Assembly: GCF_000027005.1 (NCBI RefSeq)
Contig: NC_012966.1
Location: forward strand, 1,240,001 to 1,304,000
From: Komagataella phaffii GS115
Lineage: Eukaryota > Ascomycota > Pichiomycetes > Pichiales > Pichiaceae
Reading direction: 5' to 3'
DNA: 64,000 nt
The stretch's first letter is position 1. Each line of letters starts with the position of its first letter. The position numbers and the translations under genes were made by a program. Shown one piece after another: positions 30,085 through 39,588 of the stretch. The notes under the pieces are model-generated. The model made no database searches. It saw only the letters and a list, made by a program, of their open reading frames with translations, and was not told the origin of the DNA.

Positions 30085-31101
30085 CTAATCGCCTTCTGAG
30101 TATGCAGTGTTAATTGAATGAATAGCTTGCTTTTTAATTTCCTCTGTGAACATTTCTCCAAAAATTTCTTGGATCATGAAATAAAACGCGTCTTTGGATA
30201 TCTCTGCTCTTGCTCGTCGTCCCAAGAAATATTCGAAAAGGTCCGACTCCTTCCTAGATTCTTTGTCATCGCCTAAGACCCGTCTTGAGATGTATTCCTG
30301 TTTCTCTAGATAGCCACAAAACTCTGGGATTGACCTGTTTCCAAGAAATTCATATCTTATATTTTCTTTACAGCTTATTTTGAATGTTTTTGAAAGGAAT
30401 TGGTGGAGCTCATCAGATGTAACACGATTAGAGTTGATCACTATTACAGACAGAATCACTACATTGAATCCCTGATGTATCAAGTCTGAGCCTGTAGTTG
30501 GTAGTAAGGAGCTTGAATCAGCGACTTCCTCCAAGCTATTAATCTTTGCGACTTTTTGCTGGTAAAATCTGACCAGCTTTTGTCTAATATCAACCGGTAA
30601 ACTATTCACCAAAATATAAGACGAATTGAGTGTTTTTTTCCTTTCTCTGTCTTCGGATGTGTTGTCTACTTTTTGTTTCTTGTGCTTGTTAGTCTTTTCT
30701 GGTAGCTGGGCCAGCTCTAATCCGAATACATCTGTTAGAATGCTATTTGCCCTGTGGAATACACGATCAAAAGAAACTTTGGCCGCATTAGTTTCCATCA
30801 TTGTGTACAGTTTCTTTAGTATAGTGTTGTTCAATACCTGATATTGCTTTTCATAGCTTATCGAAGCTCTTACTAAAGAAATGGCCATCTTTTCCACCTC
30901 ATCTGAGGTAACACTAGAGAATACAGGGGATGTGACACGCTCAGTGGGTTCGGAAGGTTCAGAAGTTTCCGTGCCATGTTTCCGCTTCTTGGACTTCTTA
31001 TCTGCTCTTCTATGATTTACAGAACTGTTAGAAGGTTCCTCTTCATTCTGAGAAGCTGAAGCAGAAGGAGGGGAAAGGGAGATATTGTACCTTCTAGCCA
31101 T
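30085..31101 (-). CDS. NSE3: NSE3, MAGE-like subunit of the Smc5-Smc6 complex
   Basis: Protein of 338 residues, ATG at 31101. A basic, disordered first 60 residues (KKSKKRKHG) precede a MAGE homology domain with LPVDIRQKLVRFYQQKVA, HQGFNVVILSVIVINSNRVTSDELHQFL and GYLEKQEYISRRV, the two winged-helix halves. Nse3 and Nse1 form the RING/MAGE part that bridges the Nse4 kleisin and binds DNA. S. cerevisiae Nse3 has 303 residues. Confidence 0.82.
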   Translation of the reverse strand: MARRYNISLSPPSASASQNEEEPSNSSVNHRRADKKSKKRKHGTETSEPSEPTERVTSPVFSSVTSDEVEKMAISLVRASISYEKQYQVLNNTILKKLYTMMETNAAKVSFDRVFHRANSILTDVFGLELAQLPEKTNKHKKQKVDNTSEDRERKKTLNSSYILVNSLPVDIRQKLVRFYQQKVAKINSLEEVADSSSLLPTTGSDLIHQGFNVVILSVIVINSNRVTSDELHQFLSKTFKISCKENIRYEFLGNRSIPEFCGYLEKQEYISRRVLGDDKESRKESDLFEYFLGRRARAEISKDAFYFMIQEIFGEMFTEEIKKQAIHSINTAYSEGD

Positions 31102-31534
31102 CCCTCTTCAGTGCCAGAAGAAGAGAGGATTTATTGATGCTGGATGTCTAATACAGTTTCAACATCCTTGCACCCAAAACAAGCATATAGAACAAATCAC
31201 TTTTTTCTATTTTGGGTGGGCGAGCGAAAGGTTCGACACGATAAGAAAAACCCTAGACACGTCATCATCCAATCAGCTCCAGGTGACTGAAAGACTGTGC
31301 ACTATTCAGATACTCGTAAACCGATCAGTGCAGGCATCACCTCTAGAATGAGAGCTGATCCGTGCTAGCCTGACACAGCACCTTCTTTTCCTTCCTTGCA
31401 GGTGTGGTGCGACCCCCACCAAAGCTTAACTACACGTGACTGCAATTCTGCGACCCTCTTATCTTTGAGCGAATCGCTGTTCTTTCTTACCGTTTTCCTC
31501 TGGTGAGCATACCTTGATCCGTTCCTCTCAAGTG
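31102..31534. other. Divergent intergenic region, NSE3 / MFS transporter
   Basis: About 430 bases. A CACGTG core lies at 31433-31438, about 100 bases before the transporter ATG. No gene is supported. Confidence 0.4.
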
Positions 31535-33532
31535 ATGGCTGAAAAGAAGGTTGTCTCGTTGATATTTTCAGCTCTAGTATCACTTGCTGCCGGAACTCCT
31601 TACCTGTTTGGTACTTATGCCCCACAGTTGGCAGTGCAGTGCCATTTGACAGCGTCTGGTGCAGCTACCTTATCACTGGCCTCCAATGTTGGCACTTCCA
31701 TTGGGGGTTTGCCCATTGGCCTGTTCATAGACCATAACGGGCCCTCCATGTCGATTTTCATCGGCGCGTTTCTTGAGTTCATTGGCTTTGGCTGTCTCTA
31801 CTATGCATACATTTACAGGATTGACAGTCTCCTGGCCCTGTCCATGGCCATGGTTTGCACTGGTATGGGATCCGTGTTAAGTTTTTATTCTTGCCTCAAA
31901 TCAGCTACTGCAAATTTTCCTAATCACAGGGGATCTGCTGGCTCCGTTCCTGTGTCCAGTTATGGATTATCTGCTTTGATGTATAGTACTGTTGCTGCTA
32001 CATTTTTCGCTGACAATACCTCAGGTCTATTGAAATTTGTTTCCCTGTTTTGCGGAATAGTGATTGGAATTAGTAGTTTCTTTGTCATTCTGGTGGATTC
32101 AGGACACCCTATCACAGCTAAGACACCCAGAAGGCCCAATAACGAAAATTTGCTTCAAGAAAGGGCTAGGGCAAAGCCTATCACGAAAGCTGACGGATAT
32201 GGATCTATATTGATGGCCGCACACAGGGGTTCATTTGCACAGGCGACATTAATGTCGCAGTCTGTATCTTCTTTGTTTTCCACAGCCGGGCCGCAATCAG
32301 ATAGCTCCCCGGAAAGTTCTCTTAGATCTTCAAATTCCTCAGTTCTTTCGTTCCATGAAATACCAACGAGCAACAGCGCTGCTGTCTCTCGTTCAAATTC
32401 ATTCTTGGTTGGATCCGCTGGAAAATATAGTTCCCCGCTTTCAAGTTTATCAAGCTCTCCAGTTAATACCAAGGCCTCTAATATAAAGATCTCCATGAAC
32501 AATCGTCCAGGTGTATCACGTTCGGTTTCCAATAATCAGTCATTTAGAAGCAGCTCTAACCTTTCTAAGCAATTTGCGCAGCATGCCGAAATGCAACAAT
32601 CCCAGAATCCATCAAATGCGGTGAAAAACGGTGGACATGTGGGCTCCCCTTTGCGTGGCGGGTTTATGTTGTATGACTCAGGCACAAACGAAGAATCTGC
32701 CCATACTTTGGTTAAAAAGGATGAACCCTCTTCGTCAGAAGATATTCCACAGAAATATCCCAGGGATGACTCGAAAAGTACTCCGAGGAACAAGCAGAAA
32801 CCTAAACCTAAGAAGACCAATGCCAGGAAGCACATTAAGAGCCTTGTGACAAATTACAAGTTTGTTATTCTGTACGTGGTGATGGCTACATTGTCTGGTG
32901 TTGGACAACTGTATATTTATTCAGTAGGCTACATTGTCAGTGCACAGATCAATAAGGGCTCCAACCCTGAGCATTTGAATGGTGCTGGTTATCAGGCCCT
33001 TCAAGTGTCGTTGTTATCACTAACTTCCTTTTTAGGCAGATTGATCTCGGGTCCGTTATCTGATCTTATACACAAAGTCCTGAAGTATCAAAGAATTTGG
33101 GTATTGGTGATTGCAAGTTGTGTGAGCGCCATGGCACAATACTTAATGATCTACTTAGATGATGTGCACATGCTGTCCGTTGCCAGTTTGATTGTGGGAA
33201 CGTGTTACGGGACAGTGTTTGGTGTCTATCCAGCTGTGATTGTAGACTATTTTGGTTCCAACAGTTTTACTACAACGTGGGGACTTGTTACTACCAGTAA
33301 TATTGTCAGTCTTACAGCTTTAAACACCATGTTTGGTTACGTATATGACCACAACAGTGTTTGGGATGACAAGAAGGAGCAATTGGTGTGCCATCTTGGA
33401 AAAAATTGTTACAATGACGTCTTCCGAGTCAACCTATCACTGTGTTTCCTGGCACTATTGCTGTGTCTTTTCCTGATAATACAGAAACGCAAGCAAGATC
33501 AAAAAATCGTACCGATTGGCCTTCAAGTTTGA
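31535..33532 (+). CDS. MFS transporter with nodulin-like domain (YMR155W/MCH1-like)
   Basis: Membrane protein of 665 residues from ATG 31535 (a TTG at 31514 extends the frame). Six hydrophobic segments in the first 195 residues and six in the last 240 flank a hydrophilic Ser-rich loop of roughly 230 residues. The N-terminal half (LVSLAAGTPYLFGTYAPQLA, LSLASNVGTSIGGLPIGLFIDHNGP) belongs to the nodulin-like MFS family that includes S. cerevisiae YMR155W and Mch1. The C-terminal half has LGRLISGPLSDLI, the usual MFS loop motif. The substrate is unknown. Confidence 0.82.
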   Translation: MAEKKVVSLIFSALVSLAAGTPYLFGTYAPQLAVQCHLTASGAATLSLASNVGTSIGGLPIGLFIDHNGPSMSIFIGAFLEFIGFGCLYYAYIYRIDSLLALSMAMVCTGMGSVLSFYSCLKSATANFPNHRGSAGSVPVSSYGLSALMYSTVAATFFADNTSGLLKFVSLFCGIVIGISSFFVILVDSGHPITAKTPRRPNNENLLQERARAKPITKADGYGSILMAAHRGSFAQATLMSQSVSSLFSTAGPQSDSSPESSLRSSNSSVLSFHEIPTSNSAAVSRSNSFLVGSAGKYSSPLSSLSSSPVNTKASNIKISMNNRPGVSRSVSNNQSFRSSSNLSKQFAQHAEMQQSQNPSNAVKNGGHVGSPLRGGFMLYDSGTNEESAHTLVKKDEPSSSEDIPQKYPRDDSKSTPRNKQKPKPKKTNARKHIKSLVTNYKFVILYVVMATLSGVGQLYIYSVGYIVSAQINKGSNPEHLNGAGYQALQVSLLSLTSFLGRLISGPLSDLIHKVLKYQRIWVLVIASCVSAMAQYLMIYLDDVHMLSVASLIVGTCYGTVFGVYPAVIVDYFGSNSFTTTWGLVTTSNIVSLTALNTMFGYVYDHNSVWDDKKEQLVCHLGKNCYNDVFRVNLSLCFLALLLCLFLIIQKRKQDQKIVPIGLQV

Positions 33533-33686
33533 TATATATACAGATCTCATAGATTGCATTAATTAATCGATACAACCAAATCGGGAAATAAACTTACAAC
33601 AATAATATTCAACCTTTTTCGTACTCTCTCTCACATAATCATATTTACTCTTCCTCCAACTCGCCGCCAACAAGTCTGCTATTCAG

Positions 33687-34877
33687 ATGACCAGTGAAGA
33701 CAAACGCTTGAGTAGATTTTCTCTTCCAGAATCGGAAGATAAAACGTTGTGGCTAAACAATGTTCCTAAAAGGGTAATCCCGTCCCACTTGGTGAAAAGG
33801 TCAAACAGAGGTTTCAACATAGATTCTGTAAAAAGGAACGACAACTCCAATTCTAGCTCGTCGTCCAATAACAAGAGTGCTGTTAACGGGTATAACTACA
33901 CTAGTTTTGGTGAACAGAAATCCAACCAAAAGTCGATCCCTGGTTCAAACAAGGAACTAGGTGCGTCGGGATTCTTAGATGAAGGGTTGAGTGATCTTCC
34001 TCCGAGAAAATCAATCTACGATTTCGGAAGTGATGACGACGATAATGTTGATCATTTGGAGCCTGAGAAGCATCTGTTTAAAACAAATGATGAGATCATC
34101 AACGACCCCAGGGCATTCAGTAATATTTTCAACCCAAAGCCAAGATTTGGGTCTTCCACAACTGCACACAGTAATAATAAAGCTCCTTTCAAGGAAACAT
34201 TTTCTAGAGATATACCTTCAAATTTTAAAAGGGAAAATTTGGAACCTATAACGAATGGAGAGTCGGCAGTGTTGTTGTTTGGGTACAACGATTCTAGCTT
34301 TGAGAGCCTGATACAAAGATTTTCCAAGTTTGGTGAGATTCTAGAAGATTTCCATATCGGCACAGGAATTAGTGGGTTTTCAACTATAGGAAGCTCTACG
34401 CCGTTGAAAAGGAAGAGCAAGAGTTCCTCAACCTCAAGATCAGTGTATCCTATTTTTGTTGGTAAACAGTGGGTCAAGATTACTTACGACAACCCATCAT
34501 CAGCAATTCGTGCATTGAAGGAAAATGGTGTTATTGTAGACGATCATATGGTAGGCGTAATCCCTTATACAAAATCTGCATTGGAGACTCTACTCAATGC
34601 TAAAATTAGTGATAGTGATGATATTGGAGACACTTTGGGAAACATTTCTTTCGGATCTCCCAGTAAACCCTTAGCCAGCGAGGGAAGTGACGGTTTGGAG
34701 AACAACGGATTCAAGCCTCTAAGTCATGCATCTCAATCGTTTAAGATCAAAGATGGAACCCAACTATTCAAAAGCACGGCCAAAGAGGAAGAGCTGAAAA
34801 AACAGAAAGAAGCACAGCAAAGTGTTGGTTTATTGGGTAAAGTATCACAATCTTTATTCGGATTTAGCGTGGTTTAA
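33687..34877 (+). CDS. NUP53: Nucleoporin NUP53/NUP59 (Nup35 family)
   Basis: Protein of 396 residues, ATG at 33687. The central MPPN RNA-recognition-like domain spans about residues 190-295: SAVLLFGYNDSSFESLIQRFSKFGEI, then VGKQWVKITYDNPSSAIRALKENG. Flanks are polar and Ser/Asn-rich. The last residues (LGKVSQSLFGFSVV) form the amphipathic end that binds the nuclear membrane in this family. It is a linker nucleoporin contacting Nup170 and Nic96/Nup192. The last 14 bases of the coding sequence overlap those of NUR1 on the other strand. Confidence 0.88.
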   Translation: MTSEDKRLSRFSLPESEDKTLWLNNVPKRVIPSHLVKRSNRGFNIDSVKRNDNSNSSSSSNNKSAVNGYNYTSFGEQKSNQKSIPGSNKELGASGFLDEGLSDLPPRKSIYDFGSDDDDNVDHLEPEKHLFKTNDEIINDPRAFSNIFNPKPRFGSSTTAHSNNKAPFKETFSRDIPSNFKRENLEPITNGESAVLLFGYNDSSFESLIQRFSKFGEILEDFHIGTGISGFSTIGSSTPLKRKSKSSSTSRSVYPIFVGKQWVKITYDNPSSAIRALKENGVIVDDHMVGVIPYTKSALETLLNAKISDSDDIGDTLGNISFGSPSKPLASEGSDGLENNGFKPLSHASQSFKIKDGTQLFKSTAKEEELKKQKEAQQSVGLLGKVSQSLFGFSVV

Positions 34878-35859
34878 ATGCTGACTTCAACCACGAGGAA
34901 GGTAACTTACTAGGAGAATCTATATCGGTGAGGTTCCCCCTTGAGTCATGAATTAGGAATACTTTTGTTTTTTGGGCTTTTGGGAAAACTTCAACTGAAT
35001 TTGAGTTGAATTTGTCTGTAGAATCGATGGCTACCTCTTTATAATCTCTGGTGGTATTGGGAATGACAAATTTTGCATCGTACTCATAGGCTACCTCTTT
35101 CAGGATTAGTTCCTTTTGATCTACTCTATCTTCAAACTTTGTAGTTAATGTGTACAGGAAAAACGTCATTATGGCAACCGTAAGCATTACGTTCAACGTA
35201 ACTCCGTTTAATATTATAATTGAGGTGTGAACAGGGGAAAATAATACCATCAAACGTAGAAAAAACCTATTTGGATTCCAATAGTGTAGAACCCAGGGAT
35301 CGTTTAGCTTGATTCTGAATAAACGTTGAATCAAAGGAGGTAGCTTCTTGGCTACTTGATTCTGCTTTTGAAACAATTTTTCGTACTTCAATTTCTCATG
35401 ATAGATGAACTTATAAGTCTTTGTGGTTGTCAGCACTCGTATAGCATTGACGATTGAAAAAATAAATAATGATAAGAACAGGAAAGTAGCTACACTTTCG
35501 CAGGTGTACTTTGCCCATGACCACTCTGAACTTGAGGAAGGTGCCAGCTTGCCATACTCTTTCAACTTCTTTCTCTCCAACTCTCTGAAATTGCTTTTGA
35601 AGAAATGGTCTTCATTATAAATGGAAGAACTTCGTAGACTGTTTCTTACCAAACTCAGCAACCAAAAGAGTACGTTGAGGGCAACTCCCAGCCGCAAAGC
35701 TGTTGTTTCAGACAGTTGATCCCAATCAACTATATTGATATTCTCGTTCAAATTGATCCATTGGTCTATAGGATAATTCTTAATCTTCGACCAAAGAGAC
35801 ACCTTTCTGATATATCTATTTCCCTTCCTAATGAGACCATGCTGGGATTGAAGTGCCAT
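34864..35859 (-). CDS. NUR1: Nuclear rim protein NUR1
   Basis: Protein of 331 residues, ATG at 35859, with hydrophobic segments at about residues 55-75, 118-140 and 200-240. Segments WINLNENINIVDWDQLS, KLNDPWVLHYWNPNRFFLRLMVLFSPVH and TTKFEDRVDQKELI are typical of the fungal Nur1 family. In S. cerevisiae Nur1 with Heh1 forms the CLIP complex that tethers rDNA and silent chromatin to the inner nuclear membrane. Its 3' end overlaps NUP53 by 14 bases. It is divergent from MED20 across about 150 bases. Confidence 0.85.
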   Translation of the reverse strand: MALQSQHGLIRKGNRYIRKVSLWSKIKNYPIDQWINLNENINIVDWDQLSETTALRLGVALNVLFWLLSLVRNSLRSSSIYNEDHFFKSNFRELERKKLKEYGKLAPSSSSEWSWAKYTCESVATFLFLSLFIFSIVNAIRVLTTTKTYKFIYHEKLKYEKLFQKQNQVAKKLPPLIQRLFRIKLNDPWVLHYWNPNRFFLRLMVLFSPVHTSIIILNGVTLNVMLTVAIMTFFLYTLTTKFEDRVDQKELILKEVAYEYDAKFVIPNTTRDYKEVAIDSTDKFNSNSVEVFPKAQKTKVFLIHDSRGNLTDIDSPSKLPSSWLKSAFKPR

Positions 35860-36013
35860 ACCGGTGAGTGGATGGAGGGAAATATTGGATAGGAAAGTGA
35901 TAAACTTGTTTTCATTACATAATCAAGACTTGGACCAGGATGTCAAGGAAACGCGCAGGCAAAGTAGGGTACGAACGTACTACTTACAGCTAGCACTCAA
36001 AGTTAGAGGCGTA

Positions 36014-36891
36014 ATGGTCACTGCGTACGTATAGCCTTGCGAAAAAGGTAGATGTTTTTGGAGAAGTGTTTCTACTAACCTTTTAGAGTGCTCTTTGTCA
36101 ACAATGCCACCCCTTCTACTATCACGGCGTTTCATGATCTCATCTCCAATGAGTTACCAACGATAGAAGGAAAGTGGTCCTTTCAACTCAAAATATTCTT
36201 GAACAACAAATACTCCAAACCAACCTCCGTGGCTTCCTCTCAAGTTCCAAGCAGATATCTTTATACTTTGCAATTGTCCTATCTGCCAGGAAAAGCCATT
36301 TCAATCATCAATAATACCAAAGCGCTAGTGACAACTACTCAGCTGAAAAATGAGGAAAAAGCAACTAATTATGACCTTGAAGACACTACAGAAGTGGACT
36401 CCGTAGAAAACGATAGGCTAAGAAATCAATTCGAATGTGGAGCAGCTACCGATGCTACAAGTGATCCTTGGAACGTCTTCATTTCGACAAAGTTACAAAG
36501 TTTATGGAATCTCAAGCAGACAATCAAGGGAGAGGGAGGAAATTCATATGTCGTGTCATTGGGTAATATTACAGAGTCGAAACATGAAGTGTTCCGTGTG
36601 AGGACTACAAACTGCTTTTTGCATGGGGTTTTTAAGGGATTTCTTATCGAGATAGAATCTTTGGATAGTCTAGAAGGCGATCAGGACAATGAGGAAAAGG
36701 AAAAAATTGCCAAAATGGATGACAAACAAAGGCTGATTTATGAATTCAGTGTGAAAATCAATAAGATCAAAAGACTCATTGAGGTGTGTGATTTTCCCCA
36801 GGGGAAATTGTGCTTTAATGTATTGAGTGATAGTAAGTTGGATCATTATAGTGACCTATGCCAACAGTATTCAGATGCTCTTCAGTTTTGA
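36014..36891 (+). CDS. SRB2: Mediator head subunit MED20 (SRB2), with one intron
   Basis: Spliced product: exon 1 at 36014-36024 (ATG GTC ACT GC) and exon 2 at 36087-36891, 271 residues. The unspliced frame begins only with GTG. Splicing gives the N terminus MVTAVLFVNNATPSTITAF, which aligns well with Srb2 proteins. The middle segment VFISTKLQSLWNLKQTIKGEGGNSYVVSLGN and the end SDLCQQYSDALQF are conserved in MED20. Srb2 pairs with Srb5 (MED18) in the Mediator head module. Compared with S. cerevisiae (210 aa) it has acidic insertions. The last 10 bases overlap the end of the convergent neighbour. Confidence 0.87.
36025..36086 (+). other. Intron of MED20 (62 nt)
   Basis: Donor GTACGT at 36025, perfect branch site TACTAAC at 36073-36079, acceptor TTTTAG ending at 36086. 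It splits the fourth codon (GC/A, phase 2). The donor deviates from the usual GTATGT. Confidence 0.85.
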
Positions 36892-38012
36892 TTGGCAAAC
36901 TTAAAGGATTTGATGAATTTTCTTTCCTTGTCCAATCGAATTCTGACAGCTAGTGCACTCTGTTCATAAATATCGTCTTCTTGAGAGGAGTTGGAGATAT
37001 CAGAGTTTGCAGTAGATTGTCGAACACTTGATGTTTTCGACAAGGGAGAAGGGATAACCAGCTGCGCATTTTCTTTTGCTGGAGATTTTGGTATGTCCTT
37101 GAAGGTTGAGAAAGGTCGATCCTTCTTAGGTGATAGTGGTCTTTGCTTCTGGGGGGATAGCGGTCTCTCCTTTTGGGGTGATAGTGGTCTTTCTTGGGGT
37201 GACTGAGTTTGATCCCTGAGTAGTGACTTAGGGTCAGGAACGCGAGATTGGGTGATGGGAATTGGTAGAACTCTGTCTTTAGTTGGGGATGTAGGCCTGG
37301 AAACAGGCCTGGATTTTGAAGGACTGGCCTGTCGTTTAGATTCACGGTAGATTCTTTGAGTCTGCACATGAATGGCTAATTTGTTCACATATTGCCTTAT
37401 TATCCAAGCACGATCATCCTTGGTAAACTCATCCCGAGGTTTCATCCCATCCAAGTACCTAATTGCTGATCCTAGAATAGAACTTTTGGTTCTATATGAG
37501 ACCTGGTGTTCCTCATAAATGTTGGATTTTTCAATGAGAACACTATAGTATTCTTCATCCGAACCATTAGGCTTCAACACATGGAATTGAAAGTTCTCTT
37601 TTCCCAATGAGGGAATAATAGACGAATCTGTATTGTCAGAAAGAATCAATAAGCTTCGCATCTTATTCTTTGGAAAGTCTATCAGTATCCGATGCTCGTC
37701 TGTGAATAGCTTTTCTTCGAACCTCTTGATATTATAGATGACATCCAGTTTATCATTACCGTAATTCCCAGAGCTCAAGGTATTGTCTACTTTCATTGAA
37801 TATCCGTAACCGTTTGACTCGTCGGCCTGCAGAAAAGGACCCCATCGATCTGCCTTGAGCCTCTTGAATACATAAGTAAGCGATTTTACCTGGAGGTCAA
37901 TTGGATCTTCGTTTTCTCCCTCCAAGTAGTTGGGTATATTATGAATAGCATTCCTGATGTGTTTCTGTTCTTGTGAGCTCTCTGTTCCGCCCCAACTGAA
38001 AATACCCAGCAT
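36882..38012 (-). CDS. Unrecognised protein with a cluster of SPxK motifs
   Basis: Protein of 376 residues, ATG at 38012; I do not recognise its family. Residues 1-220 look folded: MLGIFSWGG, then a mixed alpha/beta stretch with LTYVFKRLKADRWGPFL, RILIDFPKNKMRSLLILSD and WIIRQYVNKLAIHVQTQR. Residues about 220-320 are basic, Pro/Ser-rich and disordered, with SPSK, SPTK, SPQK twice, SPKK and SPAK. The section has a short tandem repeat RPLSPQKE / RPLSPQKQ / RPLSPKKD. These fit the full CDK consensus S-P-x-K. The C-terminal 50 residues end with a charged helix. The folded N-terminal half makes a non-coding reading unlikely. It converges on MED20 with a 10-base overlap. Confidence 0.75.
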   Translation of the reverse strand: MLGIFSWGGTESSQEQKHIRNAIHNIPNYLEGENEDPIDLQVKSLTYVFKRLKADRWGPFLQADESNGYGYSMKVDNTLSSGNYGNDKLDVIYNIKRFEEKLFTDEHRILIDFPKNKMRSLLILSDNTDSSIIPSLGKENFQFHVLKPNGSDEEYYSVLIEKSNIYEEHQVSYRTKSSILGSAIRYLDGMKPRDEFTKDDRAWIIRQYVNKLAIHVQTQRIYRESKRQASPSKSRPVSRPTSPTKDRVLPIPITQSRVPDPKSLLRDQTQSPQERPLSPQKERPLSPQKQRPLSPKKDRPFSTFKDIPKSPAKENAQLVIPSPLSKTSSVRQSTANSDISNSSQEDDIYEQSALAVRIRLDKERKFIKSFKFANQN

Positions 38013-38202
38013 TTGGGCACGGTTTCAGAGGAGATAGATCTAATTGAAATGAAAACAAGCAGATTGGGTAATCGCGATGGGGCTCCAGAGACGATCTGAC
38101 GTGAGCCATGCATGAATTCCTTCCAAAAGAGGATACCAGACAGAAGTCGTTAAACAGTATGTTTCTATGAAATAAATAACTATGAACCGAAAGAATTGCA
38201 CG

Positions 38203-39102
38203 CTAAATGGCAATATTTGTTTGTAAGGGCTCCTCTTCAATTTCAACCTCGACATGAGTTCTTCTTCTTTTATTATTTGCGGTTTTACCTTTGGCTCTCT
38301 TCCCGGAATGCTTATCATCAGAATCTTCACCAGAGAGCTCCTCATCGTCAGACTCATCAGAAACATTGTCGGACTCCCTGTCTGAAGCATCTCCCAACCA
38401 TTTTTCTAAGTCTTCCAAGTCAACCATTTCGTCTTCATCCTCGTCTTCAACGTATTCAACTTGACCGACATCAGAGTCTTCATCTTCATCCTCTTGCAAT
38501 TGATCGCCGTTGGCATCACCAACAATTCCAAGAACCTTACGCCAAACGTCTTCATCAACGTTGAGGGGTCTATCACCATATGCTCCGGACTTCAGTCTAT
38601 CCAATAATTCAGACTCGATAGCCCTCTCCAATTTGGCAGCAATCAGAGCTTTTCTCTCTCTGACCAGTTCTCTTCTCTTCACCTTCTTCTTCACACTGAC
38701 ATACTGTCTCTCATCATCCTCCATGGCTATTCTTCTTTGGGTAATGACAACCTGTGTCAAACGTGTCAGTCTTTGCTTGCACTTGTCAATTATGTATTTG
38801 TCCCAGTAAATCAAATGTTCACCAATTTGCTTTAGTGCTTTCTTGTAATTCTTGCTCAACTTGACTCGTTCCCAGGTTTTAGAAGGCAAATGTGCTCTTT
38901 CGACTGTCTTCATGTACAGATACATCTTCCCATCTATATTCTTGACGGTGGCATATTGAGCATTAGCCAAAGGACATGCTTTTCTGGAACAGAGACCTTC
39001 CACATTGTATTCGTTTCGACAAAAGTTTTGGTCCTGTTTCGTCTTGACTTTGAACGAACAAAACTGGTTGTTTATGACATCCCAAATAACCTCATCAGAC
39101 AT
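38203..39102 (-). CDS. MAK16: Ribosome biogenesis protein MAK16
   Basis: Nucleolar factor for early 60S subunit assembly (partner of Rpf1 and Nsa1). Protein of 299 residues (S. cerevisiae: 306), ATG at 39102. The N terminus [20 protein letters not shown] and the cysteine-containing [21 protein letters not shown] are near-invariant in this family, followed by [20 protein letters not shown]. The C terminus is highly acidic and then basic, as in other Mak16 proteins. A GATGAG (PAC-type core) at 39235-39240 and an AAAATTTTT tract lie upstream. Confidence 0.96.
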   Translation of the reverse strand: MSDEVIWDVINNQFCSFKVKTKQDQNFCRNEYNVEGLCSRKACPLANAQYATVKNIDGKMYLYMKTVERAHLPSKTWERVKLSKNYKKALKQIGEHLIYWDKYIIDKCKQRLTRLTQVVITQRRIAMEDDERQYVSVKKKVKRRELVRERKALIAAKLERAIESELLDRLKSGAYGDRPLNVDEDVWRKVLGIVGDANGDQLQEDEDEDSDVGQVEYVEDEDEDEMVDLEDLEKWLGDASDRESDNVSDESDDEELSGEDSDDKHSGKRAKGKTANNKRRRTHVEVEIEEEPLQTNIAI

Positions 39103-39588
39103 TTCTACGTAGTCAATTTATGGGTTCTGTGTAAGCTTAATGGTAGGTAAAGAAATTCAAACAGCTTTATTTTAGTTTTTTTTTTCTCACTAAAATTTTT
39201 TTATCTTGGAAAGTCTCCGAACCTACATACTTTTGATGAGCTCCCATGTAGTGAAGAAACGATAAATACTCCGCGAGTAAACTAGCAAATATACCTGAGA
39301 TATTCCACACCAGCCTGCTCCAGTCAATTGAACAGAGTCCTACAATTGTCGTTTGACCAAGTTCGTTTGACGATATGCCTTCGTACCATGTTCTCTCGGA
39401 ATGCTGGCACATTTAGGGTACACCCGAACACCGGATAATTTTTGGTTTCCGTCGCGCGCCTCGTTCTAAGGATACCGTAGAGTAACCTATTGTGAGAAAG
39501 TGCCAAGTGCCTGTTATAGTCGTGTAAACTCTCTCAACTGTGCCATTGAATCCGCACAATTAAGGTACAACGACTCATCACCGCTTCA
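39103..39588. promoter_or_regulatory. Divergent promoter region, MAK16 / DRS2
   Basis: About 490 bases. Near MAK16 there is a T-rich/A-rich tract containing AAAATTTTT (39192-39200), similar to the RRPE element, and GATGAG at 39235-39240, the core of the PAC element. Both are typical of ribosome-biogenesis promoters in yeasts. No gene is supported. Confidence 0.45.
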
